Made by a program: the position numbers and the translations under genes. Below are positions 37,062 to 50,066 of a stretch of DNA of 64,000 nt, piece after piece. The DNA comes from Odontesthes bonariensis (taxonomy: Eukaryota; Chordata; Actinopteri; Atheriniformes; Atherinopsidae), in the NCBI RefSeq assembly GCF_027942865.1, contig NC_134507.1, forward strand, positions 32,718,447 through 32,782,446, read 5' to 3'. Numbering within the stretch: position 1 is the first letter of the stretch; every line of letters starts with the position of its first letter. The notes beneath the pieces are model-generated. The model did not search any database and was not told where the DNA came from. It was given only the letters and a program-made list of their open reading frames with translations.

Positions 37062-37180
37062 GCTTACGGCCACACCGCCCTGAACACGCCCGATCTCGTC
37101 CGAACTCGGAAGCCAAGCAGGGTCGGGCCTGGTTAGTACTTGGATGGGAGACCGCTTGGGAATACCAGGTGCTGTAAGCA
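37062..37180 (+). rRNA. 5S rRNA, unit 22
   Basis: Matches the unit 1 copy. Confidence 0.91.
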
Positions 37181-37784
37181 TTTTTCTCTCTTCTCTCTGC
37201 ATGTCTTTTGTTGAAACATCTGTTGATCACCCTGTGATCCATCTTGCTGATCCTGGATCTGCTAAGGTGTCCCAGGTCATGGTTGCCTTTGATCCTCATA
37301 CATTTAACTTTGTCCTGACAAAGGAGCAGTTCCAAAAAGTCAAACAGGGACTGCCTTTACATTTGACGCAGTCAAACTGCATGCGCCTGGAGAAGCCAAA
37401 AGGCTTACAGCACCTGGTATTCCCAGGCGGTCTCCCCATCCAAGTACTAACCAGGCCCGACTCTGCTTAGCTTCTGAGATAAAACTCTGGCTTTTAGTCT
37501 GCGAAAAGAGAGTGAAAGTGAACTCCACTTTGAGATGGCTCTGGGATTGGGCCGACTGGGAGAATTGCTTGAAAAAAACCTCTACACCCAATGAGCGGTC
37601 AGAACAAAGCCTCAAGACCCCTAGTCTTTTGCACAGAGTAAAAGACAAAGCAGCCATTGAATAGGGCCCGATTGTTCCTACCTGGTCGGCCGAGGAGCCA
37701 GCGTCTCAACCAAGCAAAGCTCACCGTGGGGAAGGTGGCTATGCCAACTAGCCTGATGCACTGCTCCCGCAGTGTCAAATACTC

Positions 37785-37903
37785 GTACTCTGGTTTCTCT
37801 TCATAACGTACAAGTCTTTCGCCTTTTACTAAAGACTTCCGTGGAGAGCAACATTAATGAGTTGTTTCTATTTTTGGAAGGCTTTACCTTTGCGGGTGAA
37901 GCC
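37785..37903 (+). ncRNA. U5 snRNA, unit 23
   Basis: Same downstream double change as units 18 and 20. The spacer has a private G-to-A at 37,359. Confidence 0.92.
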
Positions 37904-38201
37904 CATTCTGTCTATGCAACGGAAATCTTCTTGCTGTGCCAAGTGACTTCTCGGAGTAGAGTCACCTTATTTCTTGAGACCGTGCCCATGTTCAAAGCTG
38001 GAGCGCTAAATTGTTGTTGTTTGAATGGTGCTCAGTGGAGCGGGCGGGAGTGCAAAGTTGTACCATCTGAAACGGCTGAAGAGTGCTCACTGCAGCGGGT
38101 GGGCGGAGGTGCAAAGTGACGCTTTGTAGGCAAAAAAAGAGCACCGCCACAAGTGCGCATTGTGCCAGGAAGGGCTCTCGGACGTGAAACAGTGGAGGGT
38201 T

Positions 38202-38389
38202 ATCGCTTCTCGGCCTTTTGGCTAAGATCAAGTGTAGTATCTGTTCTTATCAGTTTAATATCTGATACGTCCTCTATATGAGGACTACATATTAAATGGA
38301 TTTTTAGGCAAAGGGGTTGAAAAAGGGGCTTGCTCCGTTCACTCCACGCATCGACCCGGTACTGCAGTGCCGCCGGGAACGGTGCACTC
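38202..38389 (+). ncRNA. U2 snRNA, unit 23
   Basis: Matches the unit 1 copy. Confidence 0.94.
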
Positions 38390-38756
38390 TTCCCAACTCT
38401 TGTGAAATAACAAAACCAGCGGTACATGGTGGTAGTTTCAGGGAGCCATTGTATTCTGACTTCTAAAATGGAACTATAATCTTTAGAAAAGACGCAGTTT
38501 ATGAGCACGTCGTGGGATTGAGCTTCCCTGGTTTCTCTGTATGACCATGAACACCAAACTACACACAGAGAACAGAGGAGCTTGACAGACACACACTAAG
38601 TTATCTGAGAGTCCCATTTTCAGCTGCAGAGAACAATCACATCAGGGAAGTCGACGTGCAGGCTCAACATCAGCCTCTCAAGCCAACTCTCTGGTAAAAT
38701 AGGGGCAACGTATGGTTCCAGCACCTATGTAACACATATTTGTCACGGGGACTGTG

Positions 38757-38875
38757 GCTTACGGCCACACCGCCCTGAACACGCCCGATCTCGTCCGAAC
38801 TCGGAAGCCAAGCAGGGTCGGGCCTGGTTAGTAGATGGATGGGAGACCGCTTGGGAATACCAGGTGCTGTAAGCA
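38757..38875 (+). rRNA. 5S rRNA, unit 23 (variant)
   Basis: Same GTAGATGG variant as unit 20. Confidence 0.88.
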
Positions 38876-39479
38876 TTTTTCTCTCTTCTCTCTGCATGTC
38901 TTTTGTTGAAACATCTGTTGATCACCCTGTGATCCATCTTGCTGATCCTGGATCTGCTAAGGTGTCCCAGGTCATGGTTGCCTTTGATCCTCATACATTT
39001 AACTTTGTCCTGACAAAGGAGCAGTTCCAAAAAGTCAAACAGGGACTGCCTTTGCATTTGACGCAGTCAAACTGCATGCGCCTGGAGAAGCCAAAAGGCT
39101 TACAGCACCTGGTATTCCCAGGCGGTCTCCCCATCCAAGTACTAACCAGGCCCGACTCTGCTTAGCTTCTGAGATAAAACTCTGGCTTTTAGTCTGCGAA
39201 AAGAGAGTGAAAGTGAACTCCACTTTGAGATGGCTCTGGGATTGGGCCGACTGGGAGAATTGCTTGAAAAAAACCTCTACACCCAATGAGCGGTCAGAAC
39301 AAAGCCTCAAGACCCCTAGTCTTTTGCACAGAGTAAAAGACAAAGCAGCCATTGAATAGGGCCCGATTGTTCCTACCTGGTCGGCCGAGGAGCCAGCGTC
39401 TCAACCAAGCAAAGCTCACCGTGGGGAAGGTGGCTATGCCAACTAGCCTGATGCACTGCTCCCGCAGTGTCAAATACTC

Positions 39480-39598
39480 GTACTCTGGTTTCTCTTCATA
39501 ACGTACAAGTCTTTCGCCTTTTACTAAAGACTTCCGTGGAGAGCAACATTAATGAGTTGTTTCTATTTTTGGAAGGCTTTACCTTTGCGGGTGAAGCC
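39480..39598 (+). ncRNA. U5 snRNA, unit 24
   Basis: RNA matches unit 1; same downstream change as unit 21. Confidence 0.92.
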
Positions 39599-39896
39599 CA
39601 TTCTGTCTGTGCAAAGGAAGTCTTCTTGCTGTGCCAAGTGACTTCTCGGAGTAGAGTCACCTTATTTCTTGAGACCGTGCCCATGTTCAAAGCTGGAGCG
39701 CTAAATTGTTGTTGTTTGAATGGTGCTCAGTGGAGCGGGCGGGAGTGCAAAGTTGTACCATCTGAAACGGCTGAAGAGTGCTCACTGCAGCGGGTGGGCG
39801 GAGGTGCAAAGTGACGCTTTGTAGGCAAAAAAAGAGCACCGCCACAAGTGCGCATTGTGCCAGGAAGGACTCTCGGACGTGAAACAGTGGAGGGTT

Positions 39897-40084
39897 ATCG
39901 CTTCTCGGCCTTTTGGCTAAGATCAAGTGTAGTATCTGTTCTTATCAGTTTAATATCTGATACGTCCTCTATATGAGGACTACATATTAAATGGATTTTT
40001 AGGCAAAGGGGTTGAAAAAGGGGCTTGCTCCGTTCACTCCACGCATCGACCCGGTACTGCAGTGCCGCCGGGAACGGTGCACTC
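39897..40084 (+). ncRNA. U2 snRNA, unit 24
   Basis: RNA matches unit 1; same upstream change as unit 21. Confidence 0.94.
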
Positions 40085-40451
40085 TTCCCAACTCTTGTGA
40101 AATAACAAAACCAGCGGTACATGGTGGTAGTTTCAGGGAGCCATTGTATTCTGACTTCTAAAATGGAACTATAATCTTTAGAAAAGACGCAGTTTATGAG
40201 CACGTCGTGGGATTGAGCTTCCCTGGTTTCTCTGTATGACCATGAACACCAAACTACACACAGAGAACAGAGGAGCTTGACAGACACACACTAAGTTATC
40301 TGAGAGTCCCATTTTCAGCTGCAGAGAACAATCACATCAGGGAAGTCGACGTGCAGGCTCAACATCAGCCTCTCAAGCCAACTCTCTGGTAAAATAGGGG
40401 CAACGTATGGTTCCAGCACCTATGTAACACATATTTGTCACGGGGACTGTG

Positions 40452-40570
40452 GCTTACGGCCACACCGCCCTGAACACGCCCGATCTCGTCCGAACTCGGA
40501 AGCCAAGCAGGGTCGGGCCTGGTTAGTACTTGGATGGGAGACCGCTTGGGAATACCAGGTGCTGTAAGCA
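40452..40570 (+). rRNA. 5S rRNA, unit 24
   Basis: Matches the unit 1 copy. Confidence 0.91.
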
Positions 40571-41174
40571 TTTTTCTCTCTTCTCTCTGCATGTCTTTTG
40601 TTGAAACATCTGTTGATCACCCTGTGATCCATCTTGCTGATCCTGGATCTGCTAAGGTGTCCCAGGTCATGGTTGCCTTTGATCCTCATACATTTAACTT
40701 TGTCCTGACAAAGGAGCAGTTCCAAAAAGTCAAACAGGGACTGCCTCTGCATTTGACGCAGTCAAACTGCATGCGCCTGGAGAAGCCAAAAGGCTTACAG
40801 CACCTGGTATTCCCAGGCGGTCTCCCCATCCAAGTACTAACCAGGCCCGACTCTGCTTAGCTTCTGAGATAAAACTCTGGCTTTTAGTCTGCGAAAAGAG
40901 AGTGAAAGTGAACTCCACTTTGAGATGGCTCTGGGATTGGGCCGACTGGGAGAATTGCTTGAAAAAAACCTCTACACCCAATGAGCGGTCAGAACAAAGC
41001 CTCAAGACCCCTAGTCTTTTGCACAGAGTAAAAGACAAAGCAGCCATTGAATAGGGCCCGATTGTTCCTACCTGGTCGGCCGAGGAGCCAGCGTCTCAAC
41101 CAAGCAAAGCTCACCGTGGGGAAGGTGGCTATGCCAACTAGCCTGATGCACTGCTCCCGCAGTGTCAAATACTC

Positions 41175-41293
41175 GTACTCTGGTTTCTCTTCATAACGTA
41201 CAAGTCTTTCGCCTTTTACTAAAGACTTCCGTGGAGAGCAACATTAATGAGTTGTTTCTATTTTTGGAAGGCTTTACCTTTGCGGGTGAAGCC
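41175..41293 (+). ncRNA. U5 snRNA, unit 25
   Basis: Matches unit 1; shares the spacer variant of unit 12. Confidence 0.92.
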
Positions 41294-41591
41294 CATTCTG
41301 TCTGTGCAAAGGAAATCTTCTTGCTGTGCCAAGTGACTTCTCGGAGTAGAGTCACCTTATTTCTTGAGACCGTGCCCATGTTCAAAGCTGGAGCGCTAAA
41401 TTGTTGTTGTTTGAATGGTGCTCAGTGGAGCGGGCGGGAGTGCAAAGTTGTACCATCTGAAACGGCTGAAGAGTGCTCACTGCAGCGGGTGGGCGGAGGT
41501 GCAAAGTGACGCTTTGTAGGCAAAAAAAGAGCACCGCCACAAGTGCGCATTGTGCCAGGAAGGGCTCTCGGACGTGAAACAGTGGAGGGTT

Positions 41592-41779
41592 ATCGCTTCT
41601 CGGCCTTTTGGCTAAGATCAAGTGTAGTATCTGTTCTTATCAGTTTAATATCTGATACGTCCTCTATATGAGGACTACATATTAAATGGATTTTTAGGCA
41701 AAGGGGTTGAAAAAGGGGCTTGCTCCGTTCACTCCACGCATCGACCCGGTACTGCAGTGCCGCCGGGAACGGTGCACTC
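41592..41779 (+). ncRNA. U2 snRNA, unit 25
   Basis: Matches the unit 1 copy. Confidence 0.94.
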
Positions 41780-42146
41780 TTCCCAACTCTTGTGAAATAA
41801 CAAAACCAGCGGTACATGGTGGTAGTTTCAGGGAGCCATTGTATTCTGACTTCTAAAATGGAACTATAATCTTTAGAAAAGACGCAGTTTATGAGCACGT
41901 CGTGGGATTGAGCTTCCCTGGTTTCTCTGTATGACCATGAACACCAAACTACACACAGAGAACAGAGGAGCTTGACAGACACACACTAAGTTATCTGAGA
42001 GTCCCATTTTCAGCTGCAGAGAACAATCACATCAGGGAAGTCGACGTGCAGGCTCAACATCAGCCTCTCAAGCCAACTCTCTGGTAAAATAGGGGCAACG
42101 TATGGTTCCAGCACCTATGTAACACATATTTGTCACGGGGACTGTG

Positions 42147-42265
42147 GCTTACGGCCACACCGCCCTGAACACGCCCGATCTCGTCCAAACTCGGAAGCCA
42201 AGCAGGGTCGGGCCTGGTTAGTACTTGGATGGGAGACCGCTTGGGAATACCAGATGCTGTAAGCA
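42147..42265 (+). rRNA. 5S rRNA, unit 25 (variant)
   Basis: Two private G-to-A changes (TCCAAACTCGG and CCAGATGCTG). Confidence 0.87.
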
Positions 42266-42869
42266 TTTTTCTCTCTTCTCTCTGCATGTCTTTTGTTGAA
42301 ACATCTGTTGATCACCCTGTGATCCATCTTGCTGATCCTGGATCTGCTAAGGTGTCCCAGGTCATGGTTGCCTTTGATCCTCATACATTTAACTTTGTCC
42401 TGACAAAGGAGCAGTTCCAAAAAGTCAAACAGGGACTGCCTTTGCATTTGACGCAGTCAAACTGCATGCGCCTGGAGAAGCCAAAAGGCTTACAGCACCT
42501 GGTATTCCCAGGCGGTCTCCCCATCCAAGTACTAACCAGGCCCGACTCTGCTTAGCTTCTGAGATAAAACTCTGGCTTTTAGTCTGCGAAAAGAGAGTGA
42601 AAGTGAACTCCACTTTGAGATGGCTCTGGGATTGGGCCGACTGGGAGAATTGCTTGAAAAAAACCTCTACACCCAATGAGCGGTCAGAACAAAGCCTCAA
42701 GACCCCTAGTCTTTTGCACAGAGTAAAAGACAAAGCAGCCATTGAATAGGGCCCGATTGTTCCTACCTGGTCGGCCGAGGAGCCAGCGTCTCAACCAAGC
42801 AAAGCTCACCGTGGGGAAGGTGGCTATGCCAACTAGCCTGATGCACTGCTCCCGCAGTGTCAAATACTC

Positions 42870-42988
42870 GTACTCTGGTTTCTCTTCATAACGTACAAGT
42901 CTTTCGCCTTTTACTAAAGACTTCCGTGGAGAGCAACATTAATGAGTTGTTTCTATTTTTGGAAGGCTTTACCTTAGCGGGTGAAGCC
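42870..42988 (+). ncRNA. U5 snRNA, unit 26
   Basis: T-to-A at 42,976 in the 3'-hairpin loop (TTAGCG), shared with unit 28. Confidence 0.92.
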
Positions 42989-43286
42989 CATTCTGTCTGT
43001 GCAAAGGAAATCTTCTTGCTGTGCCAAGTGACTTCTCGGAGTAGAGTCACCTTATTTCTTGAGACCGTGCCCATGTTCAAAGCTGGAGCGCTAAATTGTT
43101 GTTGTTTGAATGGTGCTCAGTGGAGCGGGCGGGAGTGCAAAGTTGTACCATCTGAAACGGCTGAAGAGTGCTCACTGCAGCGGGTGGGCGGAGGTGCAAA
43201 GTGACGCTTTGTAGGCAAAAAAAGAGCACCGCCACAAGTGCGCATTGTGCCAGGAAGGGCTCTCGGACGTGAAACAGTGGAGGGTT

Positions 43287-43474
43287 ATCGCTTCTCGGCC
43301 TTTTGGCTAAGATCAAGTGTAGTATCTGTTCTTATCAGTTTAATATCTGATACGTCCTCTATATGAGGACTACATATTAAATGGATTTTTAGGCAAAGGG
43401 GTTGAAAAAGGGGCTTGCTCCGTTCACTCCACGCATCGACCCGGTACTGCAGTGCCGCCGGGAACGGTGCACTC
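43287..43474 (+). ncRNA. U2 snRNA, unit 26
   Basis: Matches the unit 1 copy. Confidence 0.94.
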
Positions 43475-43841
43475 TTCCCAACTCTTGTGAAATAACAAAA
43501 CCAGCGGTACATGGTGGTAGTTTCAGGGAGCCATTGTATTCTGACTTCTAAAATGGAACTATAATCTTTAGAAAAGACGCAGTTTATGAGCACGTCGTGG
43601 GATTGAGCTTCCCTGGTTTCTCTGTATGACCATGAACACCAAACTACACACAGAGAACAGAGGAGCTTGACAGACACACACTAAGTTATCTGAGAGTCCC
43701 ATTTTCAGCTGCAGAGAACAATCACATCAGGGAAGTCGACGTGCAGGCTCAACATCAGCCTCTCAAGCCAACTCTCTGGTAAAATAGGGGCAACGTATGG
43801 TTCCAGCACCTATGTAACACATATTTGTCACGGGGACTGTG

Positions 43842-43960
43842 GCTTACGGCCACACCGCCCTGAACACGCCCGATCTCGTCCGAACTCGGAAGCCAAGCAG
43901 GGTCGGGCCTGGTTAGTACTTGGATGGGAGACCGCTTGGGAATACCAGGTGCTGTAAGCA
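43842..43960 (+). rRNA. 5S rRNA, unit 26
   Basis: Matches the unit 1 copy. Confidence 0.91.
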
Positions 43961-44564
43961 TTTTTCTCTCTTCTCTCTGCATGTCTTTTGTTGAAACATC
44001 TGTTGATCACCCTGTGATCCATCTTGCTGATCCTGGATCTGCTAAGGTGTCCCAGGTCATGGTTGCCTTTGATCCTCATACATTTAACTTTGTCCTGACA
44101 AAGGAGCAGTTCCAAAAAGTCAAACAGGGACTGCCTTTGCATTTGACGCAGTCAAACTGCATGCGCCTGGAGAAGCCAAAAGGCTTACAGCACCTGGTAT
44201 TCCCAGGCGGTCTCCCCATCCAAGTACTAACCAGGCCCGACTCTGCTTAGCTTCTGAGATAAAACTCTGGCTTTTAGTCTGCGAAAAGAGAGTGAAAGTG
44301 AACTCCACTTTGAGATGGCTCTGGGATTGGGCCGACTGGGAGAATTGCTTGAAAAAAACCTCTACACCCAATGAGCGGTCAGAACAAAGCCTCAAGACCC
44401 CTAGTCTTTTGCACAGAGTAAAAGACAAAGCAGCCATTGAATAGGGCCCGATTGTTCCTACCTGGTCGGCCGAGGAGCCAGCGTCTCAACCAAGCAAAGC
44501 TCACCGTGGGGAAGGTGGCTATGCCAACTAGCCTGATGCACTGCTCCCGCAGTGTCAAATACTC

Positions 44565-44683
44565 GTACTCTGGTTTCTCTTCATAACGTACAAGTCTTTC
44601 GCCTTTTACTAAAGACTTCCGTGGAGAGCAACATTAATGAGTTGTTTCTATTTTTGGAAGGCTTTACCTTTGCGGGTGAAGCC
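44565..44683 (+). ncRNA. U5 snRNA, unit 27
   Basis: Matches the unit 1 copy. Confidence 0.92.
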
Positions 44684-44981
44684 CATTCTGTCTGTGCAAA
44701 GGAAATCTTCTTGCTGTGCCAAGTGACTTCTCGGAGTAGAGTCACCTTATTTCTTGAGACCGTGCCCATGTTCAAAGCTGGAGCGCTAAATTGTTGTTGT
44801 TTGAATGGTGCTCAGTGGAGCGGGCGGGAGTGCAAAGTTGTACCATCTGAAACGGCTGAAGAGTGCTCACTGCAGCGGGTGGGCGGAGGTGCAAAGTGAC
44901 GCTTTGTAGGCAAAAAAAGAGCACCGCCACAAGTGCGCATTGTGCCAGGAAGGGCTCTCGGACGTGAAACAGTGGAGGGTT

Positions 44982-45169
44982 ATCGCTTCTCGGCCTTTTG
45001 GCTAAGATCAAGTGTAGTATCTGTTCTTATCAGTTTAATATCTGATACGTCCTCTATATGAGGACTACATATTAAATGGATTTTTAGGCAAAGGGGTTGA
45101 AAAAGGGGCTTGCTCCGTTCACTCCACGCATCGACCCGGTACTGCAGTGCCGCCGGGAACGGTGCACTC
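44982..45169 (+). ncRNA. U2 snRNA, unit 27
   Basis: Matches the unit 1 copy. Confidence 0.94.
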
Positions 45170-45536
45170 TTCCCAACTCTTGTGAAATAACAAAACCAGC
45201 GGTACATGGTGGTAGTTTCAGGGAGCCATTGTATTCTGACTTCTAAAATGGAACTATAATCTTTAGAAAAGACGCAGTTTATGAGCACGTCGTGGGATTG
45301 AGCTTCCCTGGTTTCTCTGTATGACCATGAACACCAAACTACACACAGAGAACAGAGGAGCTTGACAGACACACACTAAGTTATCTGAGAGTCCCATTTT
45401 CAGCTGCAGAGAACAATCACATCAGGGAAGTCGACGTGCAGGCTCAACATCAGCCTCTCAAGCCAACTCTCTGGTAAAATAGGGGCAACGTATGGTTCCA
45501 GCACCTATGTAACACATATTTGTCACGGGGACTGTG

Positions 45537-45655
45537 GCTTACGGCCACACCGCCCTGAACACGCCCGATCTCGTCCGAACTCGGAAGCCAAGCAGGGTCG
45601 GGCCTGGTTAGTACTTGGATGGGAGACCGCTTGGGAATACCAGGTGCTGTAAGCA
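45537..45655 (+). rRNA. 5S rRNA, unit 27
   Basis: Matches the unit 1 copy. Confidence 0.91.
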
Positions 45656-46259
45656 TTTTTCTCTCTTCTCTCTGCATGTCTTTTGTTGAAACATCTGTTG
45701 ATCACCCTGTGATCCATCTTGCTGATCCTGGATCTGCTAAGGTGTCCCAGGTCATGGTTGCCTTTGATCCTCATACATTTAACTTTGTCCTGACAAAGGA
45801 GCAGTTCCAAAAAGTCAAACAGGGACTGCCTTTGCATTTGACGCAGTCAAACTGCATGCGCCTGGAGAAGCCAAAAGGCTTACAGCACCTGGTATTCCCA
45901 GGCGGTCTCCCCATCCAAGTACTAACCAGGCCCGACTCTGCTTAGCTTCTGAGATAAAACTCTGGCTTTTAGTCTGCGAAAAGAGAGTGAAAGTGAACTC
46001 CACTTTGAGATGGCTCTGGGATTGGGCCGACTGGGAGAATTGCTTGAAAAAAACCTCTACACCCAATGAGCGGTCAGAACAAAGCCTCAAGACCCCTAGT
46101 CTTTTGCACAGAGTAAAAGACAAAGCAGCCATTGAATAGGGCCCGATTGTTCCTACCTGGTCGGCCGAGGAGCCAGCGTCTCAACCAAGCAAAGCTCACC
46201 GTGGGGAAGGTGGCTATGCCAACTAGCCTGATGCACTGCTCCCGCAGTGTCAAATACTC

Positions 46260-46378
46260 GTACTCTGGTTTCTCTTCATAACGTACAAGTCTTTCGCCTT
46301 TTACTAAAGACTTCCGTGGAGAGCAACATTAATGAGTTGTTTCTATTTTTGGAAGGCTTTACCTTAGCGGGTGAAGCC
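46260..46378 (+). ncRNA. U5 snRNA, unit 28
   Basis: Same 3'-hairpin loop change as unit 26. Confidence 0.92.
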
Positions 46379-46676
46379 CATTCTGTCTGTGCAAAGGAAA
46401 TCTTCTTGCTGTGCCAAGTGACTTCTCGGAGTAGAGTCACCTTATTTCTTGAGACCGTGCCCATGTTCAAAGCTGGAGCGCTAAATTGTTGTTGTTTGAA
46501 TGGTGCTCAGTGGAGCGGGCGGGAGTGCAAAGTTGTACCATCTGAAACGGCTGAAGAGTGCTCACTGCAGCGGGTGGGCGGAGGTGCAAAGTGACGCTTT
46601 GTAGGCAAAAAAAGAGCACCGCCACAAGTGCGCATTGTGCCAGGAAGGGCTCTCGGACGTGAAACAGTGGAGGGTT

Positions 46677-46864
46677 ATCGCTTCTCGGCCTTTTGGCTAA
46701 GATCAAGTGTAGTATCTGTTCTTATCAGTTTAATATCTGATACGTCCTCTATATGAGGACTACATATTAAATGGATTTTTAGGCAAAGGGGTTGAAAAAG
46801 GGGCTTGCTCCGTTCACTCCACGCATCGACCCGGTACTGCAGTGCCGCCGGGAACGGTGCACTC
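46677..46864 (+). ncRNA. U2 snRNA, unit 28
   Basis: Matches the unit 1 copy. Confidence 0.94.
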
Positions 46865-47231
46865 TTCCCAACTCTTGTGAAATAACAAAACCAGCGGTAC
46901 ATGGTGGTAGTTTCAGGGAGCCATTGTATTCTGACTTCTAAAATGGAACTATAATCTTTAGAAAAGACGCAGTTTATGAGCACGTCGTGGGATTGAGCTT
47001 CCCTGGTTTCTCTGTATGACCATGAACACCAAACTACACACAGAGAACAGAGGAGCTTGACAGACACACACTAAGTTATCTGAGAGTCCCATTTTCAGCT
47101 GCAGAGAACAATCACATCAGGGAAGTCGACGTGCAGGCTCAACATCAGCCTCTCAAGCCAACTCTCTGGTAAAATAGGGGCAACGTATGGTTCCAGCACC
47201 TATGTAACACATATTTGTCACGGGGACTGTG

Positions 47232-47350
47232 GCTTACGGCCACACCGCCCTGAACACGCCCGATCTCGTCCGAACTCGGAAGCCAAGCAGGGTCGGGCCT
47301 GGTTAGTACTTGGATTGGAGACCGCTTGGGAATACCAGGTGCTGTAAGCA
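47232..47350 (+). rRNA. 5S rRNA, unit 28 (box C variant)
   Basis: G-to-T at 47,316 changes box C (GGATTGGAGACC). Because box C is a main TFIIIA contact, this copy may be weakly transcribed. Confidence 0.87.
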
Positions 47351-47954
47351 TTTTTCTCTCTTCTCTCTGCATGTCTTTTGTTGAAACATCTGTTGATCAC
47401 CCTGTGATCCATCTTGCTGATCCTGGATCTGCTAAGGTGTCCCAGGTCATGGTTGCCTTTGATCCTCATACATTTAACTTTGTCCTGACAAAGGAGCAGT
47501 TCCAAAAAGTCAAACAGGGACTGCCTTTGCATTTGACGCAGTCAAACTGCATGCGCCTGGAGAAGCCAAAAGGCTTACAGCACCTGGTATTCCCAGGCGG
47601 TCTCCCCATCCAAGTACTAACCAGGCCCGACTCTGCTTAGCTTCTGAGATAAAACTCTGGCTTTTAGTCTGCGAAAAGAGAGTGAAAGTGAACTCCACTT
47701 TGAGATGGCTCTGGGATTGGGCCGACTGGGAGAATTGCTTGAAAAAAACCTCTACACCCAATGAGCGGTCAGAACAAAGCCTCAAGACCCCTAGTCTTTT
47801 GCACAGAGTAAAAGACAAAGCAGCCATTGAATAGGGCCCGATTGTTCCTACCTGGTCGGCCGAGGAGCCAGCGTCTCAACCAAGCAAAGCTCACCGTGGG
47901 GAAGGTGGCTATGCCAACTAGCCTGATGCACTGCTCCCGCAGTGTCAAATACTC

Positions 47955-48073
47955 GTACTCTGGTTTCTCTTCATAACGTACAAGTCTTTCGCCTTTTACT
48001 AAAGACTTCCGTGGAGAGCAACATTAATGAGTTGTTTCTATTTTTGGAAGGCTTTACCTTTGCGGGTGAAGCC
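47955..48073 (+). ncRNA. U5 snRNA, unit 29
   Basis: Matches the unit 1 copy. Confidence 0.92.
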
Positions 48074-48371
48074 CATTCTGTCTGTGCAAAGGAAATCTTC
48101 TTGCTGTGCCAAGTGACTTCTCGGAGTAGAGTCACCTTATTTCTTGAGACCGTGCCCATGTTCAAAGCTGGAGCGCTAAATTGTTGTTGTTTGAATGGTG
48201 CTCAGTGGAGCGGGCGGGAGTGCAAAGTTGTACCATCTGAAACGGCTGAAGAGTGCTCACTGCAGCGGGTGGGCGGAGGTGCAAAGTGACGCTTTGTAGG
48301 CAAAAAAAGAGCACCGCCACAAGTGCGCATTGTGCCAGGAAGGGCTCTCGGACGTGAAACAGTGGAGGGTT

Positions 48372-48559
48372 ATCGCTTCTCGGCCTTTTGGCTAAGATCA
48401 AGTGTAGTATCTGTTCTTATCAGTTTAATATCTGATACGTCCTCTATATGAGGACTACATATTAAATGGATTTTTAGGCAAAGGGGTTGAAAAAGGGGCT
48501 TGCTCCGTTCACTCCACGCATCGACCCGGTACTGCAGTGCCGCCGGGAACGGTGCACTC
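48372..48559 (+). ncRNA. U2 snRNA, unit 29
   Basis: Matches the unit 1 copy. Confidence 0.94.
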
Positions 48560-48926
48560 TTCCCAACTCTTGTGAAATAACAAAACCAGCGGTACATGGT
48601 GGTAGTTTCAGGGAGCCATTGTATTCTGACTTCTAAAATGGAACTATAATCTTTAGAAAAGACGCAGTTTATGAGCACGTCGTGGGATTGAGCTTCCCTG
48701 GTTTCTCTGTATGACCATGAACACCAAACTACACACAGAGAACAGAGGAGCTTGACAGACACACACTAAGTTATCTGAGAGTCCCATTTTCAGCTGCAGA
48801 GAACAATCACATCAGGGAAGTCGACGTGCAGGCTCAACATCAGCCTCTCAAGCCAACTCTCTGGTAAAATAGGGGCAACGTATGGTTCCAGCACCTATGT
48901 AACACATATTTGTCACGGGGACTGTG

Positions 48927-49045
48927 GCTTACGGCCACACCGCCCTGAACACGCCCGATCTCGTCCGAACTCGGAAGCCAAGCAGGGTCGGGCCTGGTTA
49001 GTACTTGGATGGGAGACCGCTTGGGAATACCAGGTGCTGTAAGCA
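48927..49045 (+). rRNA. 5S rRNA, unit 29
   Basis: Matches unit 1. The 5S fragment that follows has a private change (CCAACTACT for CCAAGTACT). Confidence 0.91.
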
Positions 49046-49649
49046 TTTTTCTCTCTTCTCTCTGCATGTCTTTTGTTGAAACATCTGTTGATCACCCTGT
49101 GATCCATCTTGCTGATCCTGGATCTGCTAAGGTGTCCCAGGTCATGGTTGCCTTTGATCCTCATACATTTAACTTTGTCCTGACAAAGGAGCAGTTCCAA
49201 AAAGTCAAACAGGGACTGCCTTTGCATTTGACGCAGTCAAACTGCATGCGCCTGGAGAAGCCAAAAGGCTTACAGCACCTGGTATTCCCAGGCGGTCTCC
49301 CCATCCAACTACTAACCAGGCCCGACTCTGCTTAGCTTCTGAGATAAAACTCTGGCTTTTAGTCTGCGAAAAGAGAGTGAAAGTGAACTCCACTTTGAGA
49401 TGGCTCTGGGATTGGGCCGACTGGGAGAATTGCTTGAAAAAAACCTCTACACCCAATGAGCGGTCAGAACAAAGCCTCAAGACCCCTAGTCTTTTGCACA
49501 GAGTAAAAGACAAAGCAGCCATTGAATAGGGCCCGATTGTTCCTACCTGGTCGGCCGAGGAGCCAGCGTCTCAACCAAGCAAAGCTCACCGTGGGGAAGG
49601 TGGCTATGCCAACTAGCCTGATGCACTGCTCCCGCAGTGTCAAATACTC

Positions 49650-49768
49650 GTACTCTGGTTTCTCTTCATAACGTACAAGTCTTTCGCCTTTTACTAAAGA
49701 CTTCCGTGGAGAGCAACATTAATGAGTTGTTTCTATTTTTGGAAGGCTTTACCTTTGCGGGTGAAGCC
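49650..49768 (+). ncRNA. U5 snRNA, unit 30
   Basis: RNA matches unit 1. The spacer has a private A-to-G change about 85 bp downstream. Confidence 0.92.
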
Positions 49769-50066
49769 CATTCTGTCTGTGCAAAGGAAATCTTCTTGCT
49801 GTGCCAAGTGACTTCTCGGAGTAGAGTCACCTTATTTCTTGAGACCGTGCCCGTGTTCAAAGCTGGAGCGCTAAATTGTTGTTGTTTGAATGGTGCTCAG
49901 TGGAGCGGGCGGGAGTGCAAAGTTGTACCATCTGAAACGGCTGAAGAGTGCTCACTGCAGCGGGTGGGCGGAGGTGCAAAGTGACGCTTTGTAGGCAAAA
50001 AAAGAGCACCGCCACAAGTGCGCATTGTGCCAGGAAGGGCTCTCGGACGTGAAACAGTGGAGGGTT

